A program made the translations under genes and the position numbers. This document shows positions 51,401-58,923 of a stretch of 64,000 bases of DNA, in pieces; within the stretch, counting starts at the first letter, position 1, and each line of letters starts with the position of its first letter. This DNA is from Bacteroidetes bacterium ADurb.Bin013 (lineage in GTDB: Bacteria; Bacteroidota; Bacteroidia; Bacteroidales; UBA932), in NCBI GenBank assembly GCA_002071385.1, contig MWFB01000007.1:24852-88851 (forward strand), read 5' to 3'. A model generated the notes under the pieces. That model worked only from the letters and a program-made list of their open reading frames with translations. It was not told the origin of the DNA and made no database searches.

Positions 51401-51918
51401 GTGTTCCTGAGCATCATTCCGGCCGGTGAAAGCAGGGTCTGCCTGACACGGACTATCTGCTGTTCCAGGACATCTGGCTGCAGAAGGGAATCAATGCGTG
51501 CATAGTCCCGTTCTTCCAGGAAGTAAGGCATGTTCCCGGTTACAAAGTCGCTGACCTCCAGGGTAAGCGCAGGGTCTGACATATAGGTCACAGCACTGAT
51601 ATGTTGACGGGCAGGGTCCTTTTCCAACAAGCCTGCCAGGTGGTCAGCCGCATCCATGAGAAGGCCGCTGTCTGTTTCCTTCTCCTGGTCTGCCATGGCA
51701 ATGCTGATGATGATCTTGTCGGATCCGCCTATGTTCCTGTAGGCATAGCCAATCCGTTCATGTTCTTTGCCTGTGGCCAAAAATCCCGAGACGTCCTCAT
51801 CAAAATCCAGCAGGAAAAGGCCTCCTGCTGCCAGGATGACGCCTAAAGCCAGCAGCACGTATAGCGACCTGGTGTTCTTGCGGAAATGATCGTATATTTT
51901 CAGGAACGTTTGAACCAT
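48445..51918 (-). CDS. MMPL/RND-type exporter fused to an acyltransferase
   Basis: 1157 residues. Residues ~1-810 are an MMPL-type lipid exporter: one N-terminal helix, periplasmic domain, helix bundle at ~255-420, a second periplasmic domain and a second bundle at ~650-810. After two more hydrophobic segments, an LPLAT acyltransferase domain begins near 870, with NHQSHLD at ~887 (HX4D) and FPEGTRS at ~958. The final ~110 residues resemble a Rossmann-type stretch but lack a full motif. Aryl polyene clusters of proteobacteria encode exporter and acyltransferase separately; the fusion suggests acylation and export of the product are coupled at the inner membrane. Confidence 0.87.
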   Translation of the reverse strand: MVQTFLKIYDHFRKNTRSLYVLLALGVILAAGGLFLLDFDEDVSGFLATGKEHERIGYAYRNIGGSDKIIISIAMADQEKETDSGLLMDAADHLAGLLEKDPARQHISAVTYMSDPALTLEVSDFVTGNMPYFLEERDYARIDSLLQPDVLEQQIVRVRQTLLSPAGMMLRNTLLSDPLLFSGPLLQRLEGFKPSEHFTVISDYIFSPDGTELILTIDSQYPAGDTGNNKKLIGAIGDAIEETLQVFDHEVTISPFGASYIAVTNADRLRKDTWISVAIALVVIGVLLAFYFRNARQILLIGATILAGSLFAFSMAGVLTSSLSLIAIGAGSVIVGIAVNYPLHFLSHIREGYTPRQTLADIVPPLTTGNITTVGAFLSLLFLSSPAMRGFGLFASLLLMGTIIFVLIFLPHMVRATGPVSNTLKFGMLADSSPERNRWVMLALLIVTLGLWAGNKGVVFNADMQSINYMTPVQRESMEKLLDRTQGSQHVLYYVSEGTTLDEALANYEAVRPQIDSYRHSGIGAFLPSRSMRQERIARWNDFWSTRKDPFLVQFNALARKNGFREGSFARFEEILERSYPTGELKDFGPILNNLAVNYISEKPERSLVYTMLHVDALDAPAIEAELNTPESPAFAFDTGSVTRLMISSLSSDFDYVLWICGFIVFLFLTLSFGRLELSVIAFLPLAISWIWILGIMSLLGLEFNIVNIILATFIFGLGDDYTIFITEGMMHEYAYGKKMLSTYKNTVALSALIMLAGIGSLIVAKHPAMRSLAQVTIVGMISVVITSYTVPAYLFRKLVTKRGRYRKTPLTLWNTWWTFFSFTFFLFGVAFLSLSGAVLLLLGGHSERNKLRFHRILQGMCRYVIFHIPGSRMELINCEEDRFSSPSVIVANHQSHLDLMAIIMLHPKIIVMTNNREWNSPFYRTILRFADYLPIEYLDTNHETIHERISQGYSLMIFPEGTRSADCSILRFHKGAFQLAEELKLDITPVLLHGFGHVLPKENLLLRRGKMTLKVLPRIKAGDLSFGATYQERAKVVRQLFIREYNALCSMVEDAAYFAPAVLHNYLYKGRDVYASVRRSMQKNSNFAAQIKALPASGPCYLEDRNLGEFALTASLVRRDLKIKAYIADPKKRELAAHCISVPDNLTYTQTPETHE

Positions 51919-52643
51919 TTATGCAGGAGTATTGATGGATAACCATATGCCAGCGCCGTCATCGTGAGCACTGTATTGAGGAGCGATATGCGCAGAAAAT
52001 CACGGCCTTTCCTGAAATGCGTTACACGCTCTCCGGCAGGGGCATAAAAGACCTTAATGGGCAGGGGGATCACAGGAATCCCTTTCCAGGCAAGCCTTAC
52101 CAGGATCTCGAGTTCTGTCTCGTAACGGTTTGTGAAGAAACGCATTTTCTGCATCCTGTACAAGGGGTAGAGGCGGTATCCCGTCTGGGTGTCAGGCAAT
52201 CGTTCAAAGGTCTGCAATGTGAACCAGAAATTAGAAAACCGGTTTGCAAAGGTATTTTCCCGGGGCATGTTTTCCTGTTCCAGGGAACGGCTTCCCACAA
52301 TGAGGGCACCGGGATGCTCCTCCATGACTTTGACAAATCGTGGTATCTCGTCCGGATAATGTTGTCCGTCCGCATCCAGGGTGATGGCATGACGATAACC
52401 CTTTGCTCCTGCCAATGCAAAGGCACGGGAGAGGGCATATCCTTTTCCCCTGTTGGTAGCGTATGATATGATCTCTATTTTGCCGGCATAGGTATCCAGC
52501 AACTGCAGGGTATTATCCGTGGAACCGTCGCAGACCACGATAACATGACTGCAATACTCCATGGTTTGTTCTATGACCCGGAGTATGGAAGACGCATTGT
52601 TGTACGTCGGAATGATCACACATACTTCGTCTCTTTCAGCCAT
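51900..52643 (-). CDS. Family 2 glycosyltransferase (polyprenyl-phosphate mannosyltransferase-like)
   Basis: 247 residues. GT-A fold: IIPTYNNASSILRVIEQ at the start, CDGSTDNT near 40, LDADGQHYPDE near 90 (DxD metal site), and a GYRLYPL stretch near 158. The last ~35 residues are hydrophobic with a basic end. It resembles dolichyl-phosphate-mannose synthase-type enzymes, which often pair with small EamA/ArnE-like flippases such as that encoded 1.7 kb upstream in this operon. It overlaps the dehydratase by 28 bp and the exporter by 19 bp. A sugar in the lipid anchor of the polyene is plausible. Confidence 0.85.
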   Translation of the reverse strand: MAERDEVCVIIPTYNNASSILRVIEQTMEYCSHVIVVCDGSTDNTLQLLDTYAGKIEIISYATNRGKGYALSRAFALAGAKGYRHAITLDADGQHYPDEIPRFVKVMEEHPGALIVGSRSLEQENMPRENTFANRFSNFWFTLQTFERLPDTQTGYRLYPLYRMQKMRFFTNRYETELEILVRLAWKGIPVIPLPIKVFYAPAGERVTHFRKGRDFLRISLLNTVLTMTALAYGYPSILLHKWFKRS

Positions 52644-52993
52644 AAGGTCATTTTAGTCATGACATTGTCCCCGTTTTTCACTTCTGTCCGGACTTTCCAC
52701 AGTCCCTGTCCCTGTTCCGTCATCTGCAACATGAAAGTCACACGGGGTGTTTCCACGGGATGGATGCCCATCAGGAACTTGATATTATCGGCTTTTTCCA
52801 GCAACAGGTCCTTTTCCAGTATAAGCGATGCGATTTCCCGTCCCATTTCAACAATACAGGCTCCCGGGGTGATGGGATTGCCCGGGAAATGGGCTTTATA
52901 TATGACACTATCGCTATCCAGCTCAATGGTCACCCGTGCTTCTTCCCCGTAGTAGACCTTATCAATGATCTTGTATAAGTTATTGATAAACAT
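52616..52993 (-). CDS. Hotdog-fold 3-hydroxyacyl-ACP dehydratase (second)
   Basis: 125 residues from ATG 52993 (53017 is an alternative in frame; both overlap lolA). FabZ/ApeP-like hotdog protein: HFPGNPITPGACIVEM near residues 36-51 holds the catalytic His and the Glu of the FabZ motif. Short, full-length for single-domain dehydratases. Expected to remove water from a 3-hydroxyacyl-ACP to give a trans double bond during polyene elongation, in parallel with the dehydratase at 58477-58923; two dehydratases are usual in aryl polyene clusters. Confidence 0.8.
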   Translation of the reverse strand: MFINNLYKIIDKVYYGEEARVTIELDSDSVIYKAHFPGNPITPGACIVEMGREIASLILEKDLLLEKADNIKFLMGIHPVETPRVTFMLQMTEQGQGLWKVRTEVKNGDNVMTKMTLWLKETKYV

Positions 52994-53609
52994 AAGCATC
53001 AAAGGTTGTATCATCAAGTGGCCGGTTTATCCTGATATTTCCCATCCTGACCGTTGTCTTGTCTCCCGAAGTCTCGTTGATGACAACAGTCTGGATCACA
53101 TAATCCTCCTTGCGGAAAAAAAGTTCAAGGTCAGTGAACAACCGTTTCATCTCCCGTTGCGAGGGAATGAGCCTGATGTGTATGTAATCTTCTGACGGGA
53201 TGCATTCAGGGACAAAAAGTTCCCGGTCTTCCAGTATGCTTCCCTCTATCCCCATGAGAATGATAGTGCCGATATGCCTGAATAAACCCGCGGACCCAGC
53301 ATCGCGCAGGGGTTTTCCCGAAGGGTCCAGTATGGTCATTTCCTTCCCGCGCAAAAGGAAACCGGAATAATCCGGGACCTGGTACTGCCAAAGCAGCGCC
53401 TTGTTTTTCTCATAGGCAAGCTTACCCCGTGAAATGCCCTTTTCAGCCAGTATGGTGACTTCCCGTTCCTGTTGGAATTCACATTCCAGGGTATGGATGC
53501 TTTTGAGTGCCACCATCATGTGGTGTCTGTTTTCCACTGTCTGCGGTATGACACCGGGCGACACGTAGCCGGTAAAGGTCAGTAGCAGTGAAAAGACGAG
53601 GCGTATCAT
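52980..53609 (-). CDS. LolA-like outer-membrane lipoprotein carrier
   Basis: 209 residues with a probable signal peptide at the N-terminus. Matches the LolA/LolA-like family: LKSIHTLECEFQQEREVTIL near residue 35 (SFxQ-type start), GKLAYEKNKALLWQYQVPD, IDPSGKPL-type strand (MTILDPSGKP), and VIQTVVINETSGDKTTVRM in the second half. In aryl polyene clusters (ApeL position) this protein is thought to chaperone the lipid product through the periplasm. 4 bp separate it from the small transporter gene. Confidence 0.82.
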   Translation of the reverse strand: MIRLVFSLLLTFTGYVSPGVIPQTVENRHHMMVALKSIHTLECEFQQEREVTILAEKGISRGKLAYEKNKALLWQYQVPDYSGFLLRGKEMTILDPSGKPLRDAGSAGLFRHIGTIILMGIEGSILEDRELFVPECIPSEDYIHIRLIPSQREMKRLFTDLELFFRKEDYVIQTVVINETSGDKTTVRMGNIRINRPLDDTTFDAYVYQ

Positions 53610-53613
53610 GGCT

Positions 53614-53970
53614 TTATTGTTTTAGCAGGAAAAACACACCCGCCACTATCAGGGCAACGCCTATCCAGCGTGTAGGGGGTATGGCTTCCCTGAATATGAC
53701 CAATGCAGCAATCATGCCGAACACATACGCGAAACTGGTAATGGGGTAGGCAATTGAAAAAGGGTAATGTTTCAGAATATGCATCCACAGGACGGTGGCG
53801 GCTATAAAGAACACCCCGGTCAGGGCAAAGTACCAGTTAGTGAACAGTTGCCTGAAATACACCCAGGTGAAGGAAAACTTATCCATACGCTCCATGGATA
53901 CTTTCAAGCAGACTTGTCCGGATGCCAGCAATAAGGTTTGCGCAAGAGATAAAAGTATGAATTTCAGCAT
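53614..53970 (-). CDS. Small EamA/DMT-type membrane protein (flippase subunit-like)
   Basis: 118 residues with four hydrophobic helices, size and arrangement of ArnE/EmrE-like small transporters: AQTLLLASGQVCLKVSM, WYFALTGVFFIAATVLW, FSIAYPITSFAYVFGMIAALVIF, and WIGVALIVAGVFFLL. Such half-size EamA proteins can flip sugar- or lipid-linked intermediates. Overlaps the chain-length-factor gene by 7 bp. Could flip the glycosylated polyene lipid together with the GT2 enzyme; inference only. Confidence 0.8.
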   Translation of the reverse strand: MLKFILLSLAQTLLLASGQVCLKVSMERMDKFSFTWVYFRQLFTNWYFALTGVFFIAATVLWMHILKHYPFSIAYPITSFAYVFGMIAALVIFREAIPPTRWIGVALIVAGVFFLLKQ

Positions 53971-54857
53971 TTTGATAAAAATATCAGGGAGGTTTCAGTT
54001 CCCCTGTAGTGGTTCGTCAGCAGAATGTTGTCAGCAATCAACCCGCGTTGCATCTTTACCGCGGCGGCATACATTTCAAAAGCCTGGCTGGTAAAGGATT
54101 CACCGAATACCGGTTTCACGGTAGGGAGTGTGTCCCAATCGTTCCTTGCTGTTTCCATGCGCTCACAAACCTGGTTTATCACCTCTTCTTCACGTTGTGC
54201 AGTAGCATTGTGTAACATGACGACCTCCCTGATGCGTGCCATGGGATTCCTGCAGGGAGTATCACCCAGCATGAAGCTTACGGCACATTCAGAAGCCATT
54301 TTGCCTTCCCAGAAACCTACTTTGTCCAGAATTTTGAAATAGTTGGGGATCATCTCATCATGTCCCCCTACTAATGCCGTATGAATACGTCCCAGCTGGA
54401 ACTGCATGAATGCATCCAGCAGCGCGCTTTCAAAGGAGACACCCAGATGCACATAAGTGCTGTTGTAGCCGTTGCATTTCATATGAACAGCTATATGGGA
54501 CGCTATGGTATTGTGTGTGGAATTGATGAAATTGGTCGGTTGCAGGAATTCCTCTCCCTCCTGTACCAGCGCTAGCAGGAATTTTTCTGTTGTTTCAATG
54601 CATCCCAGTCCTGTTCCTACAATGATAGCATCCGGGTTTGTTATGCCCGAAGAACCCGCCACCGTCACGGAGGTTGCAATAGCCCTTTTCAAGATCCTGC
54701 CCATCCTTCGCGAAGCAACAGGATCCAGGAATTTCTTGTAATCGGGTTCCAGCGACCTTTGGTAGGGAACCTGGTATTGAATGGGATTGTCCAGCCAGTC
54801 GTCACAAAGGGGATTCTGTACCGAAATCTGTGCAGCAGCCTGTATATATACACCCAT
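53964..54857 (-). CDS. Ketosynthase-like protein without catalytic Cys (chain-length-factor-like)
   Basis: 297 residues, shorter than a full ketosynthase (~400). The thiolase fold is recognisable (VGTGLGCIETTEKFL, HNTIASHIAVHMKCNG, ALVGGHDEM, a closing NHYRGTETSLIFLS). At the nucleophile position the sequence reads HLGVSFESALLDA, so the Cys is missing, and the two His motifs (AHGT, GHT) are also absent. It follows the complete ketosynthase at 54863-56059 by 5 bp, the arrangement of KS/CLF pairs in type II polyketide and aryl polyene systems. It probably forms a heterodimer with that KS and sets chain length. Confidence 0.8.
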   Translation of the reverse strand: MGVYIQAAAQISVQNPLCDDWLDNPIQYQVPYQRSLEPDYKKFLDPVASRRMGRILKRAIATSVTVAGSSGITNPDAIIVGTGLGCIETTEKFLLALVQEGEEFLQPTNFINSTHNTIASHIAVHMKCNGYNSTYVHLGVSFESALLDAFMQFQLGRIHTALVGGHDEMIPNYFKILDKVGFWEGKMASECAVSFMLGDTPCRNPMARIREVVMLHNATAQREEEVINQVCERMETARNDWDTLPTVKPVFGESFTSQAFEMYAAAVKMQRGLIADNILLTNHYRGTETSLIFLSKC

Positions 54858-54862
54858 AGTGG

Positions 54863-56059
54863 TCAGATTTTAGAAAAAATGCAGGTTGTGTCATTGCCGC
54901 CGAACCCGAAGGAATTTGTCATCACGTGAGACAAGGGCCGGGAAGGCTTCTCATCTGTGACTGGCCTGAAAGAGAGCATTCCCATGGGATTGCTGTAATT
55001 CAGGTTGACAGGCAGAAAGTTGTTAAGCAGGGCAAGTATGGATATGACCGATTCAACGCTTCCGGCAGCACTGGTCGTATGTCCGGTAAAGGATTTTGTA
55101 GAGGAGACCGGTGGAACAGTATCTGCTCCGAATACACGCATAAGGGCTTTCCCTTCACTTTCGTCGTTGTTGGGGGTACCAGTGCCGTGTGCATTTACGT
55201 AATCTATCTGTTGCGTGGATAATCCGGCTTCCTGAAGGGCTTTTTTCATGGAAAGAACCGCTCCGTCACCTTCGGGGGAAGAAGCAGTTTGGTGGTAAGC
55301 ATCACAGGCATTACCGTAACCAGATAACAGGCAAATAGGCTTCACGCCCCGTGCTTTTGCCGATTCTTCCGATTCCAGGACCAGGTAAGCAGCCCCTTCA
55401 CCCAGGTTGAGCCCTGCCCGCGTATCGTCAAAAGGCCTGCAGGGATCCTTGTCCAGTATCTTGAGGGTATTGAACCCGTTCAGGTGAAATTTGCTCAAAC
55501 ATTCACTCCCTCCCGCGACAGCCATGGAAGTCCTTCCGGTGCGGATCATATCAGCAGCAAGTACCAGGGCGTTGGCTGCCGAAGAGCAAGCTGTAGAAAG
55601 GGTAGAGAGCATGTCAAAATGTCCGAAATGGTCTGCGATCATCTGGGTGCATACACCACAGTCGTGGGCCAGGATATACTGGTCATGGCTGGTATCGGGG
55701 GAAAGAAAGTCCAGGAAAAAACGCTCTGTATTCTCCATTCCTCCAACGGTCGTTCCCGAGATCAGTACAGGATTCAAAGGCTTATGTTCATTCCAGAGGG
55801 CCATTTCCAGGGCTTCCTTCAAGGCGAGGATGCCCATGAGGGCCGTTCTGGTGATCACCTTATCTTGAGCCACACCGGCCATTTTTCGCAATTCCTGTGT
55901 GCTGAAAGGTACCTCGGCGCAGGGCAGGTGGGAATGCATGGTTTCCAGCCAGCGCAACGGACCAACGCCGCTCTGCCGGTTGAACAGTGCATCGAGTGTA
56001 GACCCGGCACCCAAACCCAGTGCAGAAATAATCCCGAATCCTGTAACGTATACCTTCAT
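54863..56059 (-). CDS. Beta-ketoacyl-ACP synthase (likely KS partner of the chain-length factor)
   Basis: 398 residues, FabF-like. Complete Cys-His-His set: Cys in LSTACSSAANAL near residue 157, His in NAHGTGTPNND near 290, His in KSFTGHTTSAAGS near 327. It catalyses decarboxylative condensation of malonyl-ACP with the growing chain. Its neighbour downstream is the Cys-less KS-like gene and upstream an ACP (11 bp), so this is the most likely chain-building KS of the polyene. Confidence 0.9.
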   Translation of the reverse strand: MKVYVTGFGIISALGLGAGSTLDALFNRQSGVGPLRWLETMHSHLPCAEVPFSTQELRKMAGVAQDKVITRTALMGILALKEALEMALWNEHKPLNPVLISGTTVGGMENTERFFLDFLSPDTSHDQYILAHDCGVCTQMIADHFGHFDMLSTLSTACSSAANALVLAADMIRTGRTSMAVAGGSECLSKFHLNGFNTLKILDKDPCRPFDDTRAGLNLGEGAAYLVLESEESAKARGVKPICLLSGYGNACDAYHQTASSPEGDGAVLSMKKALQEAGLSTQQIDYVNAHGTGTPNNDESEGKALMRVFGADTVPPVSSTKSFTGHTTSAAGSVESVISILALLNNFLPVNLNYSNPMGMLSFRPVTDEKPSRPLSHVMTNSFGFGGNDTTCIFSKI

Positions 56060-56070
56060 TGCCAGGGTTT

Positions 56071-56328
56071 TTATTTTTGACGGTTTTTACTGATGTAGTC
56101 TGCCATGGTGGCAACCGAACGGAATATTTCCTTGCTCTTTCCGGGATCTTCCAGTTTGATGCCGTATTGTTTTTCCATCAACACGATCAACTCCAATGCA
56201 TCTATAGAGTCCAGGCCCAGGCCTTCAACAAAAAGGGGAGCATTGGTGTCAATGTCATCCGGGGTAACGTCCTCGAGATTCAAAGCTTCAATGATCTGCT
56301 TTTTAAGGTCAAAAATCAATGTTTCCAT
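56071..56328 (-). CDS. Acyl carrier protein (second)
   Basis: 85 residues from ATG 56328, 1 bp after the previous stop. Phosphopantetheine attachment at Ser41 in GLGLDSIDALEL, within an acidic helical protein of normal ACP size. One of two ACPs in the operon (the other at 59822-60070); carries the starter or elongating chain. No holo-ACP synthase (phosphopantetheinyl transferase) is encoded in the window. Confidence 0.9.
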   Translation of the reverse strand: METLIFDLKKQIIEALNLEDVTPDDIDTNAPLFVEGLGLDSIDALELIVLMEKQYGIKLEDPGKSKEIFRSVATMADYISKNRQK

Positions 56329-56329
56329 T

Positions 56330-56947
56330 TTAGGTTCTGTAAATATTGTTAATTTTTTGTTTGTTAAAATCCACTCCCTTATCACTTTCTTTTTCCACCA
56401 TCATTACCAGCACGTTGCAATGCCCGTCCAGGTATTCGGTCCAGCCGCACAAAACACGGCAGATACCGGCAGAAGAAAAAGCCCAATCGGTAAATATGAT
56501 CATTTTTTCGGCATCAAATGATTCGAGTATGAAAAAAGATGTTTCGCCCATGATTTTGTTCCGGATGGCCACTTCTCCCGTTACGATGTTGGGAAGAGTG
56601 TACACAAAAACAGCCGGGCTCGGAAAGTAATTATCCCGGCTTATGGTTTCCTGGAAACGCTTATCGGTATCCAGCGAAGAAGAACGGTTGCAAAAGACAA
56701 TGGAAGTGCTTTCATCCGGGGTTTCCATATCGTACTGAAGTGATCGGAGCACCATTTCAGAAGCCAGGAAGCCTGCCTTGGAGAGGTTGTCCATCTTGAA
56801 GAATTTTGGATAACCGACTTCCAGGTGACGGTAAATATCTGTCAGACGGCCCGGGCCAGGTTCTGAGGGAAACGATATCTCGCAAGGTTTTCCGTTCAGA
56901 ATTACCAAATCATCTGTCAAGCGGCAATATGCTGTTATCTTTTTCAT
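56330..56947 (-). CDS. Half-size ketosynthase-like protein
   Basis: 205 residues from ATG 56947, overlapping the KS stop by 4 nt (ATGA). It looks like the N-terminal part of a ketosynthase (YPKFFKMDNLSKAGFLASEMVL, FCNRSSSLDTD, NIVTGEVAIRNKIMGETSFFI), as in the small beta-ketoacyl-synthase N-terminal-like family, but stops before the region with the catalytic His residues and shows no nucleophilic Cys in context. The frame is intact with proper start and stop in tight overlaps, so it is not a broken gene. Role in the synthase complex is unknown. Confidence 0.75.
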   Translation of the reverse strand: MKKITAYCRLTDDLVILNGKPCEISFPSEPGPGRLTDIYRHLEVGYPKFFKMDNLSKAGFLASEMVLRSLQYDMETPDESTSIVFCNRSSSLDTDKRFQETISRDNYFPSPAVFVYTLPNIVTGEVAIRNKIMGETSFFILESFDAEKMIIFTDWAFSSAGICRVLCGWTEYLDGHCNVLVMMVEKESDKGVDFNKQKINNIYRT

Positions 56948-58068
56948 GAATGTTTCTGATAAAGTAAGGCGGCATTGCATCCTCCAAAACCTGACAATGT
57001 CTTCACCATGAATCTTTTATCCGTATGGGCCGTAACCGTGCTAACGTTCAGTTCTCCTTCAACCCCGTGTTCTTTATAGCCCATGGAAGGCAGGACCACT
57101 CCTTCTTCCAGGGCCATTATGGAAATGATGCTCTCCAGTATCCCTGCGGCTCCCATGGTGTGACCGAAATGGGCCTTGAGGCTGAAGACAGGCGTATGAT
57201 CAAGACCTGCCCTTGCAAAGGCTATGGCTTCCATCTGGTCATTGAAGGGAGTGGCTGTTCCGTGGGCGCTGATGAATCCGATATCCCGGGGAGGCACATC
57301 CTGCAGGGTGTGGCACAGTGCCCTGTATAATCCCTCGCCGGTGCGGGAGGGTCCTGATATATGATTGGCGTCGTTGCGGACATTCCCCTGGATGAGGGAT
57401 ATGCCTTTACCGTCTGCTTTTCCAAACACAAGGGTAGCGGCAGCTTCTCCTATATTCAGTCCCTTACGTCGTGCATCAAAGGGGCGGCAACGCTCCGGGT
57501 CCAGTGATTTAAAGGACTGGAATCCAGCCACAATAAAGTCAGAAGCCATGTCTACCCCCGTTACCACCACATGATCATAAAGACCTTTTTCCAGCATGTT
57601 GAACGCCGCGATCTGTGCGGCAGCTCCCGATATGCAAGCATTGGTGACGGTTAACGGAATGTTGGGATTATTGAAAAAGCCGCTCAGCAGCGCGGCATTA
57701 TGCCACAAATGGATGCGTTCCCTTCCAAAGTCGTTCTCCGGAATGCCAAGCAGCTCAATATTGCCTTTTGTAGAGGAAAGCACAAATCCCGTGCGTGCAG
57801 AAGACGCGTCAATACCGGCTTCTTGCACTGCCAGAGAGGCAGAAAGCAACATGGCCTGTTCAGGCGCTGTATGTTTTTGAGACGGTTTGCACTTTTTTTC
57901 AAATGCTTTCAGGAGTTTTGACCTGTCAAGGCGTGATACGGCTATGGGGATACCTACAGGGTCCTGACAGGGAACGACACCGCTTTCGCCCCTGCGCACG
58001 GCAGCGTAGTTGTCTGTTGCGGTAAAGCCGAGGGGAGAAACGATATTGTATGCCAGGGGTTTAATCAT
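56944..58068 (-). CDS. Beta-ketoacyl-ACP synthase (second in operon)
   Basis: 374 residues. Complete active site: Cys in VTNACISGAAAQ near residue 146, His in ISAHGTATPFND near 272, and His in LKAHFGHTMGAAGI near 306. Slightly short at the N-terminus compared with FabF. Flanked by 4-nt overlaps with the thioesterase and the half-KS gene. With three full KS genes in the operon, at least one may prime the chain with the aromatic starter while another elongates it; which does which cannot be read. Confidence 0.87.
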   Translation of the reverse strand: MIKPLAYNIVSPLGFTATDNYAAVRRGESGVVPCQDPVGIPIAVSRLDRSKLLKAFEKKCKPSQKHTAPEQAMLLSASLAVQEAGIDASSARTGFVLSSTKGNIELLGIPENDFGRERIHLWHNAALLSGFFNNPNIPLTVTNACISGAAAQIAAFNMLEKGLYDHVVVTGVDMASDFIVAGFQSFKSLDPERCRPFDARRKGLNIGEAAATLVFGKADGKGISLIQGNVRNDANHISGPSRTGEGLYRALCHTLQDVPPRDIGFISAHGTATPFNDQMEAIAFARAGLDHTPVFSLKAHFGHTMGAAGILESIISIMALEEGVVLPSMGYKEHGVEGELNVSTVTAHTDKRFMVKTLSGFGGCNAALLYQKHS

Positions 58069-58493
58069 AGAACATTATTTTTCTTTTTCCATTCGGTATA
58101 GAAATCAGGGCTATACAACACCAGCCTGTACTGGCGGTCCAGAAAGACCTGGGTCGTGGAACCCGTGGCAACCAGCACATTGTCTTTTTCCCTGTAAATA
58201 TTGTACCGGAAGATTACCTTTGCCGCTTCCACCGGTATGTACTCAATCTCGATACGTGCTGTGTCGCCGTATTTCAGGGGATTCTTGAATTCAAATTGCA
58301 TATCCACCAGGGGAGCAAAATATCCATTGTCAAAGTACGTCTGGTAGGTCAATCCGTACTTTCTTCCAAAAGCTTCCCTGGCATCCTCAAAATACAGGAC
58401 ATACGATCCGTGCCAGACGATGCTCATGGAATCCACTTCGCTGAAACGGATGAGGATCTGTTTGCTCTCTGTTAGTTTATGCGTTGTCTTCAT
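58065..58493 (-). CDS. 4HBT-type acyl-CoA/ACP thioesterase
   Basis: 142 residues from ATG 58493 (58508 also in frame). Hotdog thioesterase: RFSEVDSMSIVWHGSYVLYFEDAREAFG near residues 16-40 in parts, including the catalytic Asp (EVDSM) and the HGSYVLYFEDAR helix of the 4-hydroxybenzoyl-CoA thioesterase/YbgC group. ApeK-like position. It may release the finished polyene or edit stalled chains. Overlaps the dehydratase by 17 bp and the KS by 4 nt. Confidence 0.85.
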   Translation of the reverse strand: MKTTHKLTESKQILIRFSEVDSMSIVWHGSYVLYFEDAREAFGRKYGLTYQTYFDNGYFAPLVDMQFEFKNPLKYGDTARIEIEYIPVEAAKVIFRYNIYREKDNVLVATGSTTQVFLDRQYRLVLYSPDFYTEWKKKNNVL

Positions 58494-58923
58494 GGGGCTG
58501 ACTGTCAATATCGGTTAAAAACAATTTCATATGGCCAGTGGCTGCCGTCCTGCCGTTGCAACGGATCTCCGCCCTGAGCAATATGGCATTGAAGACTTCA
58601 TTCTCTATCACAATTTCAGTTTCCAGAAGATCTCCCGGGACAGGTCTGAAAAAAACATTGAAATCCTTGACAGCCCCTATGATGCCAATTTTTACCCTCG
58701 TGTTGCCGGCCACACTTTTGAACCCCATGCGGGCAGCACAGGTCTGGGCCATGTTTTCCATAAGGCCAGCTTCTGAAAAGAAGCCGTTCCGGCAGAAAAT
58801 GTTATCAACGGTTATGAGCAACTCGGTAGTGGCATGATACCCTTCACAGTATGTGAGCCGGTCCACCATTACAAAAGGGGGACGGTGAGGCAGCAATTCC
58901 AGTATATTGGCAGATTGGATCAT
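58477..58923 (-). CDS. Hotdog-fold 3-hydroxyacyl-ACP dehydratase (first)
   Basis: 148 residues from ATG 58923; the frame is open further upstream, but that is the acyltransferase gene, and ATGA at 58923-58920 gives the usual overlap. FabZ/FabA-like: LPHRPPFVMVDRL near residues 10-22 is the hotdog start. The GLMENMAQTCAARMG region holds the Glu of the central helix. The HFPGxP motif is replaced (NIFCRNGFFSEAG). It fits the ApeI-type dehydratase of aryl polyene clusters. Confidence 0.82.
   Translation of the reverse strand: MIQSANILELLPHRPPFVMVDRLTYCEGYHATTELLITVDNIFCRNGFFSEAGLMENMAQTCAARMGFKSVAGNTRVKIGIIGAVKDFNVFFRPVPGDLLETEIVIENEVFNAILLRAEIRCNGRTAATGHMKLFLTDIDSQPHEDNA

Noticed and set aside
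56330..58068. A ketosynthase broken by frameshift into two pieces
   Set aside because: The upstream piece (56944-58068) already has all three catalytic residues and full length; the small gene repeats the N-terminal KS region instead of completing it.
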